Shown piece after piece: positions 56,090-64,000 of a DNA stretch of 64,000 bases. Under the pieces are notes generated by a model. It was not told the DNA's origin and searched no databases. It saw only the letters and a list, made by a program, of their open reading frames with translations. How positions within the stretch are numbered: position 1 is the first letter of the stretch; every line of letters begins with the position of its first letter. Position numbers and translations under genes: made by a program. Origin of the DNA: Mucilaginibacter_A sp050955045 (GTDB lineage: Bacteria; Bacteroidota; Bacteroidia; Sphingobacteriales; Sphingobacteriaceae); assembly GCA_050955045.1 (NCBI GenBank), contig JBPBQV010000001.1:1-64000 (forward strand). The letters are read 5' to 3'.

Positions 56090-57706
56090 ATGAAACATCT
56101 GAAACAACCAATTGCCTTTTTACTAACCTTGATTTCGACAGGTATTTGCCAGTTTTCTTCCGCACAATCATCAGCAAGTACAAAATTGAAAATTGCTGCG
56201 GAAATGAAAAATTCTATGGTAAACGAACTGTTAAAACCATGGTATCCGCGTTCCATTGATACGGCAAACGGCGGTTTTATCAGTGCTTTTACATATGATT
56301 TTAAGCGCGCGCCAAATCAGGATAAAATGATTGTTACGCAGGCCCGGCACGTTTGGTCAACCTCAAAAGCAGCAGAACTTTTTCCAAATGTTGCTTATTA
56401 TAAAAGCGGTGCTAAACAAGGCTTTGAATTTTTAAAAAATGTTTTGTGGGATAAAACGTACGGTGGTTTCTACACTTTTACCGATAAAAAAGGCATTCCA
56501 AAACAGGGAAGTTTCGCCTCAAAAGAAGCTTACGGAAACTCGTTTGCCATTTACGCTATGGCAGCTTATTACCAGGCTTCCGGCGACACAAGCGCGCTAA
56601 ATCTCGCTATTAAAGAATTCCACTGGCTGGAAAAGCACAGTCACGATCCAATATACAAAGGTTATTACCAGCACATGGAACGCGACGGAACGCCAATTAA
56701 AAGAACTGCGGCAACACCAATAAATGCAGAAACAGGTTACAAAGACCAGAACACGTCTATCCATTTATTAGAATCATTTACCGAGTTGTACCAGGTTTGG
56801 CCTGATCCTTTATTAAAAGAGCGTTTGCAGGAAATGCTTTTGCTTACACGCGATAAAATCACCAACAGTAAAGGAGATTTAATCTTGTTTTTTGAACCTG
56901 ACTGGACGCCGGTTTCGCATCGTGATTCAAGCGAATCCGTAATTTTAAAACGCCGCGGACTGGATCATGTTTCTTTTGGCCACGATGTTGAAACCGCTTA
57001 TTTAATGCTCGAAGCTTCGCATGTTTTAGGCTGGGAAAATGATACGACAACGTTAAGAATTGGCAAAAAAATGCTTGACCACGCGCTGAACGAAGGTTGG
57101 GATAACAAAGTTGGCGGTTTTTACGATGAAGGTTATTATTTTAAAGATAAACCAGGCATGACGATTATTGCAGATACCAAAAACTGGTGGGCGCAGGCGG
57201 AAGGCATGAACACGCTTTTGCTGATGGCAGATTTATACCCTAATGATCCGCATCAGTATTTTGAGAAGTTTAAACAACTGTGGAATTATACGCAAACTAA
57301 CTTGATCGACCATGAAAATGGCGACTGGTATCAGGGCGGATTGGATAAGCAGCCAGAATACAAAACGGCTTTAAAAGGGCAAATCTGGAAAGGAACTTAT
57401 CATAATTTCCGCGCTTTGATGAACTGTATCAGGCAACTCGATTTAGATAAGATTGCGCCAACTGTTCCGCAGAATTTAAAAGTTCAAAACGCAAATAATC
57501 AAACTGTTTTGAGCTGGAACAAATCCACCGATAACCGGAATATGTTGGGTTATCAAATTTATCAAAACGAAAAACGTATTGGTTTTACGCCGAATGCTTC
57601 TTTTATCATACAAAAATCTGCATCGACAGGAAATGTAAAATTTGCCATAAAAGCAGTTGATTTTGAAGGAAACGAATCTGGTTTAAGTAAAGTTATTTCT
57701 AATTAA
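56090..57706 (+). CDS. Secreted AGE-family epimerase/isomerase with C-terminal Fn3-like domain
   Basis: 538 residues with a signal peptide (about 1-26). Residues about 35-450 are the (alpha/alpha)6 barrel of N-acylglucosamine 2-epimerase/cellobiose 2-epimerase proteins: L-K-P-W-Y-P-R near 44, the Arg-His pair in A-R-H-V-W-S near 84, Y-G-G-F-Y-T-F near 124, and the catalytic His region G-H-D-V-E-T-A-Y near 300. A late G-T-Y-H-N-F-R follows. A short Fn3-like domain (P-T-V-P-Q-N-L-K to the end) follows from about residue 460. Export of an AGE enzyme is unusual, since cellobiose epimerases are cytoplasmic. It may act on oligosaccharides, or be a lyase or hydrolase of this fold. Codons for A-S-F-I-I carry the repeat 11-mer. 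Confidence 0.8.
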   Translation: MKHLKQPIAFLLTLISTGICQFSSAQSSASTKLKIAAEMKNSMVNELLKPWYPRSIDTANGGFISAFTYDFKRAPNQDKMIVTQARHVWSTSKAAELFPNVAYYKSGAKQGFEFLKNVLWDKTYGGFYTFTDKKGIPKQGSFASKEAYGNSFAIYAMAAYYQASGDTSALNLAIKEFHWLEKHSHDPIYKGYYQHMERDGTPIKRTAATPINAETGYKDQNTSIHLLESFTELYQVWPDPLLKERLQEMLLLTRDKITNSKGDLILFFEPDWTPVSHRDSSESVILKRRGLDHVSFGHDVETAYLMLEASHVLGWENDTTTLRIGKKMLDHALNEGWDNKVGGFYDEGYYFKDKPGMTIIADTKNWWAQAEGMNTLLLMADLYPNDPHQYFEKFKQLWNYTQTNLIDHENGDWYQGGLDKQPEYKTALKGQIWKGTYHNFRALMNCIRQLDLDKIAPTVPQNLKVQNANNQTVLSWNKSTDNRNMLGYQIYQNEKRIGFTPNASFIIQKSASTGNVKFAIKAVDFEGNESGLSKVISN

Positions 57707-57716
57707 ATTAAAATTT

Positions 57717-59666
57717 ATGAAAGTGAAAAATCTGGCATTACTCAACCTAAAATATCTGGTTTTGATACTGTTTTTACCGGTACTTTTTTCGGGTGAAGTA
57801 AAAGCACAAACCGAAGTTGAACCCTGGGGAAATATTACCGGCATACGGATTGACGGGCAGCTGATGCCTTTTGAAACCAGCCTAATTGTGATTGGAAAAG
57901 ATGGGAAAATAACTTCAACCGGAAAAGAAAAACAGCGGCCAAAATATACGCGCCTAGGAAACGCACAACTCATTGCTACGAATATTGACAGCTTGTATTT
58001 TCAGGAAAAAGTGTCGGATGTTGGCAGCGGAAAAACTTCGGTTGATCTTCAATTTAAAGCCAATGCGGATACGGCCATCAGCGGCACTTATTTTACTATT
58101 CAGCTTCCGGCTAATTTTGCCAACGGTTCTGTTCAGATTAATAATTCGGCAAGCATTCCGCTAAGCACTTTGGCGCGTAATGATCAATCGATGGCTAAAA
58201 CTGCAGCCAATAGTATCAAGCTGATTTCTGCCTCGCAACAGCTTTTTCTGCCGGATGTAAATGCTTCTTTTATCCTTAAAAAATCGGCAAATGGAAATTA
58301 CGAATTGTACTTGCCTTTGCAGGAAGGCGCGGTTGCAAAAGGACAAACTTTTAACAAAACGTTTAATATTGAAGCCTCCGGAGCAATTGATAAAACACCG
58401 ATTACGCTTACTTTAAATCCTGCAAAACAAGGAAGAGCGTTTGCCGGCTTTGGTGGAAATTTTCGCATCCAAAACCCAAAAACAGATCCGCAGGTAATTG
58501 ATTACAGCTTGCAAAACCTGCGCGTTGCCTGGAGCCGTATAGAAATGCCATGGCGTTTCTGGCAGCCGGAAAAAGGTGTTGATCCAACTGCAGCAGCGCA
58601 ATCCGGAAAGCTGGATATGCGTGTACAAAGTGCTATGAAAATGGCGCAAAGGTTGGGTAAAATGAATATTCCGGTGATTTTAACAGCTTGGTCTGCACCA
58701 GATTGGGCGATTGTTGGGAAAGCTAATTTTCGTCCGGTAAATGGTATCTGGGGAAATCCGCTGGATAAAAACAGTATGCCGGAAATTTATAAATCTATTG
58801 CTGATTATATTATTTATCTGAAAGCTAATTATGGCGTGGAAGTAAGCATGTTTTCTTTTAATGAATCTGATTTGGGTATTAACATTCGCGTAACCGGACA
58901 AGAACATGCTGACTTGATTAAAGGATTAGGTGCTTATTTCGTTTCGAGAGGATTAAAAACCAAGTTATTGCTGGGCGATAATTCTGATGCAACCACTTAC
59001 GAATTTATTTATCCGGCGATGAAAGATCCGGCAACAAAACCTTATATCGGCGCAGTTTCTTTTCATTCCTGGAGAGGCTGGGAAACAGAAACACTGCAAA
59101 AATGGGCCGATGCTGCCACACAATTAAATGTTCCGTTAATTGTAGGCGAAGGTAGTATTGATGCTGCGGCCTGGAATTATCCGGCGGTTTTTGCTGAACC
59201 GACTTATGCTTTGCAGGAAATTAATTTATACACGCGGTTGTTGGCTATTTGCCAGCCGTTAACTATTTTACAATGGCAATTAACGGCAGATTACTCACCA
59301 CTTTCTGGTGGCGGTATTTTTGGCGATAATGGTCCGCTTCGTCCAACGCAACGTTTCTGGAATTTAAAGCAGCTGGCCTCAACTCCAAAAAACGTATTTG
59401 CTATGCCAATTACGGCTAACCGGCCAAATGTTTCCTGTGCTGCTTTGGGTAATAATGTTACAGGCGTTTACAGTATTCAGTTAGTTAATAACGGCACAAC
59501 GCGACAGGTAGTTTTAACCGGATTACCATCCAAAGTAAAAGCTTTAAAAATGTTTGTTACTGACCAGAAGAGAACAATGGCCGCAGAAAAAATCATCAGC
59601 GTAGCCAACGGAAAAGCTGTTTTTAATTTAGACACGCAAGCTTATACCACGTTGGTAACTAACTAA
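57717..59666 (+). CDS. GH30-like clan A glycoside hydrolase
   Basis: 649 residues with a signal peptide (about 1-29). The N-terminal about 210 residues are beta-rich and unassigned. The barrel starts at G-F-G-G-N-F-R-I near 244 (GH30-type first strand) with R-I-E-M-P-W near 274. Acid/base Glu383 is in S-F-N-E-S-D and nucleophile candidate Glu478 is in V-G-E-G-S-I-D. A beta-sandwich tail follows. GH30 members include glucuronoxylanases, xylosidases and beta-1,6-glucanases, and context favours a xylan or glucan side activity. It lies 10 bp after AGE and ends at a strong terminator. N-A-S-F-I codons near 58263 carry the repeat 11-mer. GH39 or another clan A family is possible. Confidence 0.72.
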   Translation: MKVKNLALLNLKYLVLILFLPVLFSGEVKAQTEVEPWGNITGIRIDGQLMPFETSLIVIGKDGKITSTGKEKQRPKYTRLGNAQLIATNIDSLYFQEKVSDVGSGKTSVDLQFKANADTAISGTYFTIQLPANFANGSVQINNSASIPLSTLARNDQSMAKTAANSIKLISASQQLFLPDVNASFILKKSANGNYELYLPLQEGAVAKGQTFNKTFNIEASGAIDKTPITLTLNPAKQGRAFAGFGGNFRIQNPKTDPQVIDYSLQNLRVAWSRIEMPWRFWQPEKGVDPTAAAQSGKLDMRVQSAMKMAQRLGKMNIPVILTAWSAPDWAIVGKANFRPVNGIWGNPLDKNSMPEIYKSIADYIIYLKANYGVEVSMFSFNESDLGINIRVTGQEHADLIKGLGAYFVSRGLKTKLLLGDNSDATTYEFIYPAMKDPATKPYIGAVSFHSWRGWETETLQKWADAATQLNVPLIVGEGSIDAAAWNYPAVFAEPTYALQEINLYTRLLAICQPLTILQWQLTADYSPLSGGGIFGDNGPLRPTQRFWNLKQLASTPKNVFAMPITANRPNVSCAALGNNVTGVYSIQLVNNGTTRQVVLTGLPSKVKALKMFVTDQKRTMAAEKIISVANGKAVFNLDTQAYTTLVTN

Positions 59667-59697
59667 AAAAGAATAAGTATACATATCCGTTAACCTG

Positions 59698-59735
59698 AAA
59701 TACCTTTTTAAACTTCGGTTTAGAAAGGTATTTTT
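59698..59735 (+). terminator. UUCG-capped terminator of the GH9 operon
   Basis: AAATACCTTTTTAAAC (59698-59713) pairs with GTTTAGAAAGGTATTT (59718-59733) around a TTCG loop closed by C-G, the stable UUCG tetraloop, and runs into TTTTT. One G-T pair in 16. Confidence 0.9.
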
Positions 59736-59780
59736 GTTCCGCCTTTTTCCAATTATATTTAAATCCAATACTTTTTTTAC

Positions 59781-62700
59781 ATGGCAAAAAATTACTTCCT
59801 GTTTGTTTTTGGTTTGGTTATTTTTGCTTGTACATCCTGTAAAAAGAACACGCTTTTTAAAGAAATATCTTCCTCGCATTCCGGCATTCATTTCAATAAT
59901 TTAATTACCGAAAACGATTCCATCAATCCATTGGACTTGGTTAACATTTACAATGGCGGCGGCGTTGGTATTGGTGATTTTAACAACGACGGTTTGCCTG
60001 ATATTTATTTTACCGGCAACATGGTTTCCAATAAATTATACCTGAACAAAGGCGATTTTAAGTTTGAAGATATTACCGATGAAGCTGGCGTTGGCGGTTT
60101 TGGCCGTTGGGGAAGAGGAGCGTCAATTATCGACATTAATAATGATGGTTTAATGGATATTTATGTTTGTAATACGATTTATAAAGATCCGAAGAGAAGA
60201 CGTAATATATTGTATATCAACCAGGGAAAAGATAAAAACGGCATTCCGCATTTTAAAGATATGGCTGCAGATTATGGATTGGATATCAACATACAATCTA
60301 CCATGGCCAATTTTTTTGATTATGATAATGACGGCGACCTTGACCTTTATTTAACGGTAAACGAAGCATCGGCCGGAGAATCGGAAATCAGGTTTGGGCC
60401 TGTTAATACCGATGGTTCCAACAAAAGTACGGGCAGGCTTTATCGTAATGATGCAGATTCTAAATCCAAGCATCCCGTTTTTCACGATGTTTCTAAACAA
60501 GCTGGCATTACGATAGAAGGTTATGGCCACTCCGCAACCGTTGCAGATATTAACCGCGATGGCTGGAAAGATATTTATGTGGCTAATGATTTTATCTCTT
60601 CCAATATTCTGTACATCAATAATCATGATGGTACGTTTACCAATCGTTCAAAAGAATATTTTAAACACACTTCCTACAACGCTATGGGCCAGGATATTCA
60701 GGACATTAATAACGACGGGCTGGCTGATGTGGTTGAACTGGACATGAACCCGGAAGATAATTTCCGAAAGAAAATGATGCTGGGTGCAAGCAATTATCAA
60801 ACTTTTATGAATTTTGATTACTACGGCTATCAGTATCAATATGTTAGAAACACGTTACAATTGAATGCTGGCCCCAGAGTTGGGCAAAATGATTCGATTG
60901 GTGCTCCAGCGTTTAACGAAATTGGTTTTATGAGCGATATTGCCCAAACCGACTGGAGCTGGACACCGTTAGTAACCGATTTTAACAATGATGGTTACCG
61001 AGATATGATTATTACCAACGGTTTTCCGAAAGATGTTTCTGATCATGATTTTATTACTTACCGGGAAAATGCCTTCGTTTCGAGTTCCAAGCAAAAGATG
61101 CTGAGCCAAATTCCGGAAATTAAATTGCACAATTATGCTTTCAGCAACAATGGCGATCTTTCGTTCCGAGATGTTAGCAAACAATGGGGCTTAACGGTAG
61201 CAACTTTTTCTAACGGTGCTGCTTATGCTGATTTAAATAATGATGGCGCGTTGGATATGATCATCAACAATGTAAATGATGAAGCCTTAATCTATGAGAA
61301 CACTTCCCGAGAAAAAGACAAAACCAACACGCATTTCCTGCAAATCAAATTTAATGGCAATAGAACCAACAGAAATGGATTAGGTGCCTGGGCAGATATT
61401 TATTACAACCACGGCCAGCACCAAGTTTACGAAAACACGCCTTATCGTGGTTATTTATCCAGCATCCAGAACATGGCTCATTTTGGGTTAGGAAAAATCA
61501 CTCAAATTGATTCCATCGTGATTAAATGGCCGGATAACAAAAAGCAGATTCTTTACAACGTTAAGGCAGATCAGGTACTCAACGTTAATTTTAGTGCCGC
61601 AAAAGAAGCATTTGTGTGGCAGCAGCCACTCATCAACACAAAATCTTTGTTTAAAGAAATTACGGCTGCTACTGGGATTGATTACATTCATAAAGAATAC
61701 GATTTTATTGATTTTAACATTCAGAAATTACTTCCTCATAAATTTTCTGCCTACACGCCGGGTTTAGCCGTTGGCGATGTTGATGGAAATGGTTTGGATG
61801 ATCTGATTATCGGCGGAAACTATCTAAATCAGGCCCAGATTTTTTTGCAGCAAGCTAAAGGAAAGTTTTTACAGCGCGATCTGATCAACGTAAAAGTATC
61901 CAGACCACAAAGTGCCAATGACGAAAGTATGTTGCTTTTTGATGTCAACGGAGATGGAAAACTTGATTTATACATTGCAAGCGGCGGTTACCGGAACGCG
62001 CCAAACACGGCAGCTTATCAAGACAGGTTGTATCTGAACAATGGAAAAGGCGACTTTACTTTAGCAGAGAATGCCTTACCACAAAATTTTACCAGCAAGC
62101 TTTGTGTCCGTGCGGTAGATTATAATAAAGACGGTAAATTAGATTTGTTCGTTTCTGGAAGAGTTGAACCCTGGAATTATCCAAAACCGGTTTCCAGCTT
62201 TGTTTTCAGGAACGATAGTAAAAACGGACAAGCAAAATTTACAGATGTAACTCAAGCCGTTGCACCAGCTTTAAAAAATATCGGTTTGGTTTGTGATGCT
62301 TTGTTTACCGACTATAATAATGATGGCTGGCCAGATTTGGTTTTAGCCGGAGAATGGATGCCGGTTACTTTTTTACAGAATAATAAAGGTGTTTTCAGTA
62401 ATAAAACTACAGAATCCGGAATTAGTAATAAACTGGGCTGGTGGAACACCGTTGTTGCAGGAGATTTTAGGCATACCGGCCAGATGGATTATATTGTAGG
62501 CAACACTGGTTTAAATACGCTTTACAAAGCCAGCGAGCAATATCCAGTTTATATTACCGCAAAAGATTTTGATAAAAACGGTGGTTATACAGCTATTCCT
62601 TCCCTGTTTCTTCCAGATCAAAATGGAGATAAAAAAGAATTTCCGGCTCCGGGAAGAGAAGATATATTGAAGCAGATGATTAGTCTGAAGAAAAAATTTA

Positions 62701-63359
62701 CCAATTATAAATCTTACGCTACTGCAACCATGGATGAACTTTTAACAGCGGAGCAGAAAAAAGGCACTTTGCGTTTAAAAGCCAATATTTTAGAATCCTG
62801 CTATTTAAAAAATAACGGTAACGGGAAATTCACCATTATTCCGTTGCCAAAAGAAGCACAGTTATCAGCCATAAACGGAATGGTTGTGGATGATTTTGAT
62901 GCTGACGGAAATTTAGATGTGATCATCAATGGTAACGATTACGGCACCGAAGTTTCAATCGGCAGATATGATGCTTCTAACGGATTATTTTTAAAAGGCG
63001 ATGGCAAAGGCCATTTTAAAACGCTTTCCATTTTAGAAAGCGGTATTTATATTCCGGGTAACGGAAAAGCATTGGTTAAACTGCAAAGCAGTAACGGTAA
63101 ATATTTACTGGCTGCCAGTCAGAATAAAGATAATTTAAAAGTTTTTGAGTTGAAAAACAGTCCGAAAATGATCAAACTTCTACCTTTTGATCTAAGCGCC
63201 ATCATCAAATACAAAAACGGCACTTCTGCCAAACAGGAATTTTATTATGGCTCTTCATTTTTATCGCAATCCGGCAGGTACATCAATATTGATAAAACAA
63301 TTGCGAGCGTTATTATTACTGATACAAACGGACAAAGCAGAGACCTTAAACTGAACTAA
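59781..63359 (+). CDS. FG-GAP/VCBS repeat lipoprotein with ASPIC/UnbV domain (CRTAC1-like)
   Basis: 1192 residues with a lipobox (Cys17 or Cys20). Many FG-GAP calcium-binding repeats of the D-F-N-N-D-G-x-x-D-I-Y type form beta-propellers in two blocks (about 45-500 and 640-1060). D-x-D-x-D-G motifs are plentiful (D-V-N-G-D-G-K-L-D-L-Y, D-Y-N-K-D-G-K-L-D). Between them, about 530-610, lies the ASPIC/UnbV domain (L-G-A-W-A-D-I-Y-Y, G-Y-L-S-S-I-Q-N-M-A-H-F-G-L-G). The function in Bacteroidota is unknown; carbohydrate or protein binding on the surface is plausible. It is tightly linked (4 bp) to the next gene, and the pair often sits beside SusCD-type loci. Confidence 0.88.
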   Translation: MAKNYFLFVFGLVIFACTSCKKNTLFKEISSSHSGIHFNNLITENDSINPLDLVNIYNGGGVGIGDFNNDGLPDIYFTGNMVSNKLYLNKGDFKFEDITDEAGVGGFGRWGRGASIIDINNDGLMDIYVCNTIYKDPKRRRNILYINQGKDKNGIPHFKDMAADYGLDINIQSTMANFFDYDNDGDLDLYLTVNEASAGESEIRFGPVNTDGSNKSTGRLYRNDADSKSKHPVFHDVSKQAGITIEGYGHSATVADINRDGWKDIYVANDFISSNILYINNHDGTFTNRSKEYFKHTSYNAMGQDIQDINNDGLADVVELDMNPEDNFRKKMMLGASNYQTFMNFDYYGYQYQYVRNTLQLNAGPRVGQNDSIGAPAFNEIGFMSDIAQTDWSWTPLVTDFNNDGYRDMIITNGFPKDVSDHDFITYRENAFVSSSKQKMLSQIPEIKLHNYAFSNNGDLSFRDVSKQWGLTVATFSNGAAYADLNNDGALDMIINNVNDEALIYENTSREKDKTNTHFLQIKFNGNRTNRNGLGAWADIYYNHGQHQVYENTPYRGYLSSIQNMAHFGLGKITQIDSIVIKWPDNKKQILYNVKADQVLNVNFSAAKEAFVWQQPLINTKSLFKEITAATGIDYIHKEYDFIDFNIQKLLPHKFSAYTPGLAVGDVDGNGLDDLIIGGNYLNQAQIFLQQAKGKFLQRDLINVKVSRPQSANDESMLLFDVNGDGKLDLYIASGGYRNAPNTAAYQDRLYLNNGKGDFTLAENALPQNFTSKLCVRAVDYNKDGKLDLFVSGRVEPWNYPKPVSSFVFRNDSKNGQAKFTDVTQAVAPALKNIGLVCDALFTDYNNDGWPDLVLAGEWMPVTFLQNNKGVFSNKTTESGISNKLGWWNTVVAGDFRHTGQMDYIVGNTGLNTLYKASEQYPVYITAKDFDKNGGYTAIPSLFLPDQNGDKKEFPAPGREDILKQMISLKKKFTNYKSYATATMDELLTAEQKKGTLRLKANILESCYLKNNGNGKFTIIPLPKEAQLSAINGMVVDDFDADGNLDVIINGNDYGTEVSIGRYDASNGLFLKGDGKGHFKTLSILESGIYIPGNGKALVKLQSSNGKYLLAASQNKDNLKVFELKNSPKMIKLLPFDLSAIIKYKNGTSAKQEFYYGSSFLSQSGRYINIDKTIASVIITDTNGQSRDLKLN

Positions 63360-63363
63360 AACA

Positions 63364-64000
63364 ATGAAATTATACAGAATATTTACACTGCTGTTTTTAG
63401 GTGGGTTTTTATTGATTAGCTGTAAAAAAACAAAAATAACCGCCATAAAAGAAGCAGAATTACTACATCAAAACGAAGATCAGCTTACCCAGCTGATTAT
63501 TTACGATGTATTTTCGCCGCCGGTTGCTAGTCGCATTTACGCTTATACATCTTTGGCTTCTTACGAAGCAATGCGGTTTCAAAATCCTAAATACACATCG
63601 CTTATACAGCAATTAAAAGGATTTGATCAAATACCAGCGCCAGAAAAAGGCAAAAAATACAATTATGCATTAGCTGCTACACAAGCGTTTTTTACGGTAG
63701 TTCGCAAGGTTACTTTTTCGGTAGATTCACTTAAAAAATATGAAAACCAAGTGTATTCCTCCTTCAAAAACCAAATGGATGACTCTACTTATGCACGTTC
63801 TGTAGCATTTGGAGATCAAGTGGCTAAAGTTATTTTAAAGCGGGCTGCTGCTGATAACTATGGACAAACACGAAGTAAGCCTAAATTTCTGGGCAGTGAT
63901 AATCCGGGAAAATGGCGCCCGACGGCACCGGATTATTTAGACGGGGTAGAATATTGCTGGGGAACAATGAAAACTTTTATGCTTGATTCTTCTTCGCAAT
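63364..64000 (+). CDS. Vanadium-dependent haloperoxidase/PAP2-like lipoprotein, N-terminal part
   Basis: The frame is open from the ATG at 63364 to the window end (212 codons seen). Lipobox L-I-S-C (Cys20). The first half resembles the helical N-terminal part of bacterial vanadium-haloperoxidase-like proteins: Y-D-V-F-S-P-P-V-A-S-R near 49, Y-A-Y-T-S-L-A-S-Y-E-A near 60-70. A later R-P-T-A-P-D-Y-L-D-G segment near 188 follows. The vanadate or phosphate site (Lys, Arg and His motifs in the C-terminal half) is beyond the window, so catalysis cannot be judged. It is translationally close to the FG-GAP/ASPIC gene. Codons A-I-K-E-A carry an exact dispersed-repeat 11-mer (63445-63455). Confidence 0.75.
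   Translation, partial: MKLYRIFTLLFLGGFLLISCKKTKITAIKEAELLHQNEDQLTQLIIYDVFSPPVASRIYAYTSLASYEAMRFQNPKYTSLIQQLKGFDQIPAPEKGKKYNYALAATQAFFTVVRKVTFSVDSLKKYENQVYSSFKNQMDDSTYARSVAFGDQVAKVILKRAAADNYGQTRSKPKFLGSDNPGKWRPTAPDYLDGVEYCWGTMKTFMLDSSSQ

Overview
The window looks like chromosomal DNA from a soil- or plant-associated Bacteroidota, most likely Sphingobacteriaceae (Pedobacter/Mucilaginibacter-like). The reasons are an AT-rich base composition, a SusC/SusD pair, a type B T9SS (gliding-type) C-terminal sorting domain, lipoproteins ending in SC-K-K, TAnnTTTG-type -7 boxes, and a full complement of xylan-degrading enzymes. No rRNA, tRNA, CRISPR array or transposase gene was seen.

Layout. 1-13057 is a housekeeping/accessory stretch: a TetR regulator with the first 50 codons of a probable efflux adaptor; a LLM flavin oxidoreductase and an AzoR-type azoreductase facing a Cys-containing HxlR regulator; an SDR with a Tat signal; two small proteins (one DUF1810); a PRISE-like reductase; a secreted M28 peptidase; a HAD hydrolase; a lipoprotein esterase; and a Tat-exported amine oxidase. 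13506-18753 holds an orphan multi-PAS hybrid histidine kinase and methionine aminopeptidase. 19288-28856 holds two giant surface proteins that overlap by one base. One DUF11-type domain appears to be cut in two between them, with the signal peptide of the second placed at the cut. 29179-30639 is a CrtI/PYROXD2-like flavoprotein.

30817-64000 is a xylan-utilisation region. A LacI-family regulator faces xylB-xylA. The same perfect palindrome (core GCAATCGATTGC) lies in that divergent promoter region and again upstream of susC, so one regulator probably couples intracellular xylose metabolism to the polysaccharide utilisation locus. The locus is two divergent arms: GH10-GH115-GH43 on the minus strand, and SusC-SusD-GH10(with inserted CBM)-CE15 on the plus strand. 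Together these would cut the xylan backbone, remove methylglucuronic acid, hydrolyse lignin-glucuronate esters, release pentoses and import oligosaccharides. After an SDR and a small protein comes a second plus-strand operon, GH9-AGE epimerase-GH30, then an FG-GAP/ASPIC lipoprotein and a vanadium-haloperoxidase-like protein cut by the window end. A DUF2971 gene, a CDF transporter and a PIN toxin with an overlapping 54-residue ORF lie between xylA and the locus.

The most unusual feature is a dispersed family of imperfect palindromes ending in TGCTTCTTTTAT/ATAAAAGAAGCA. I counted 19 exact 11-mers (GCTTCTTTTAT, either strand), 15 of them intergenic, plus about a dozen one-mismatch copies. Short (about 55-60 bp) and long (about 80-95 bp) paired elements occur between genes in every orientation, some have become terminator hairpins, and a few copies lie in coding sequence. 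I do not recognise the family.
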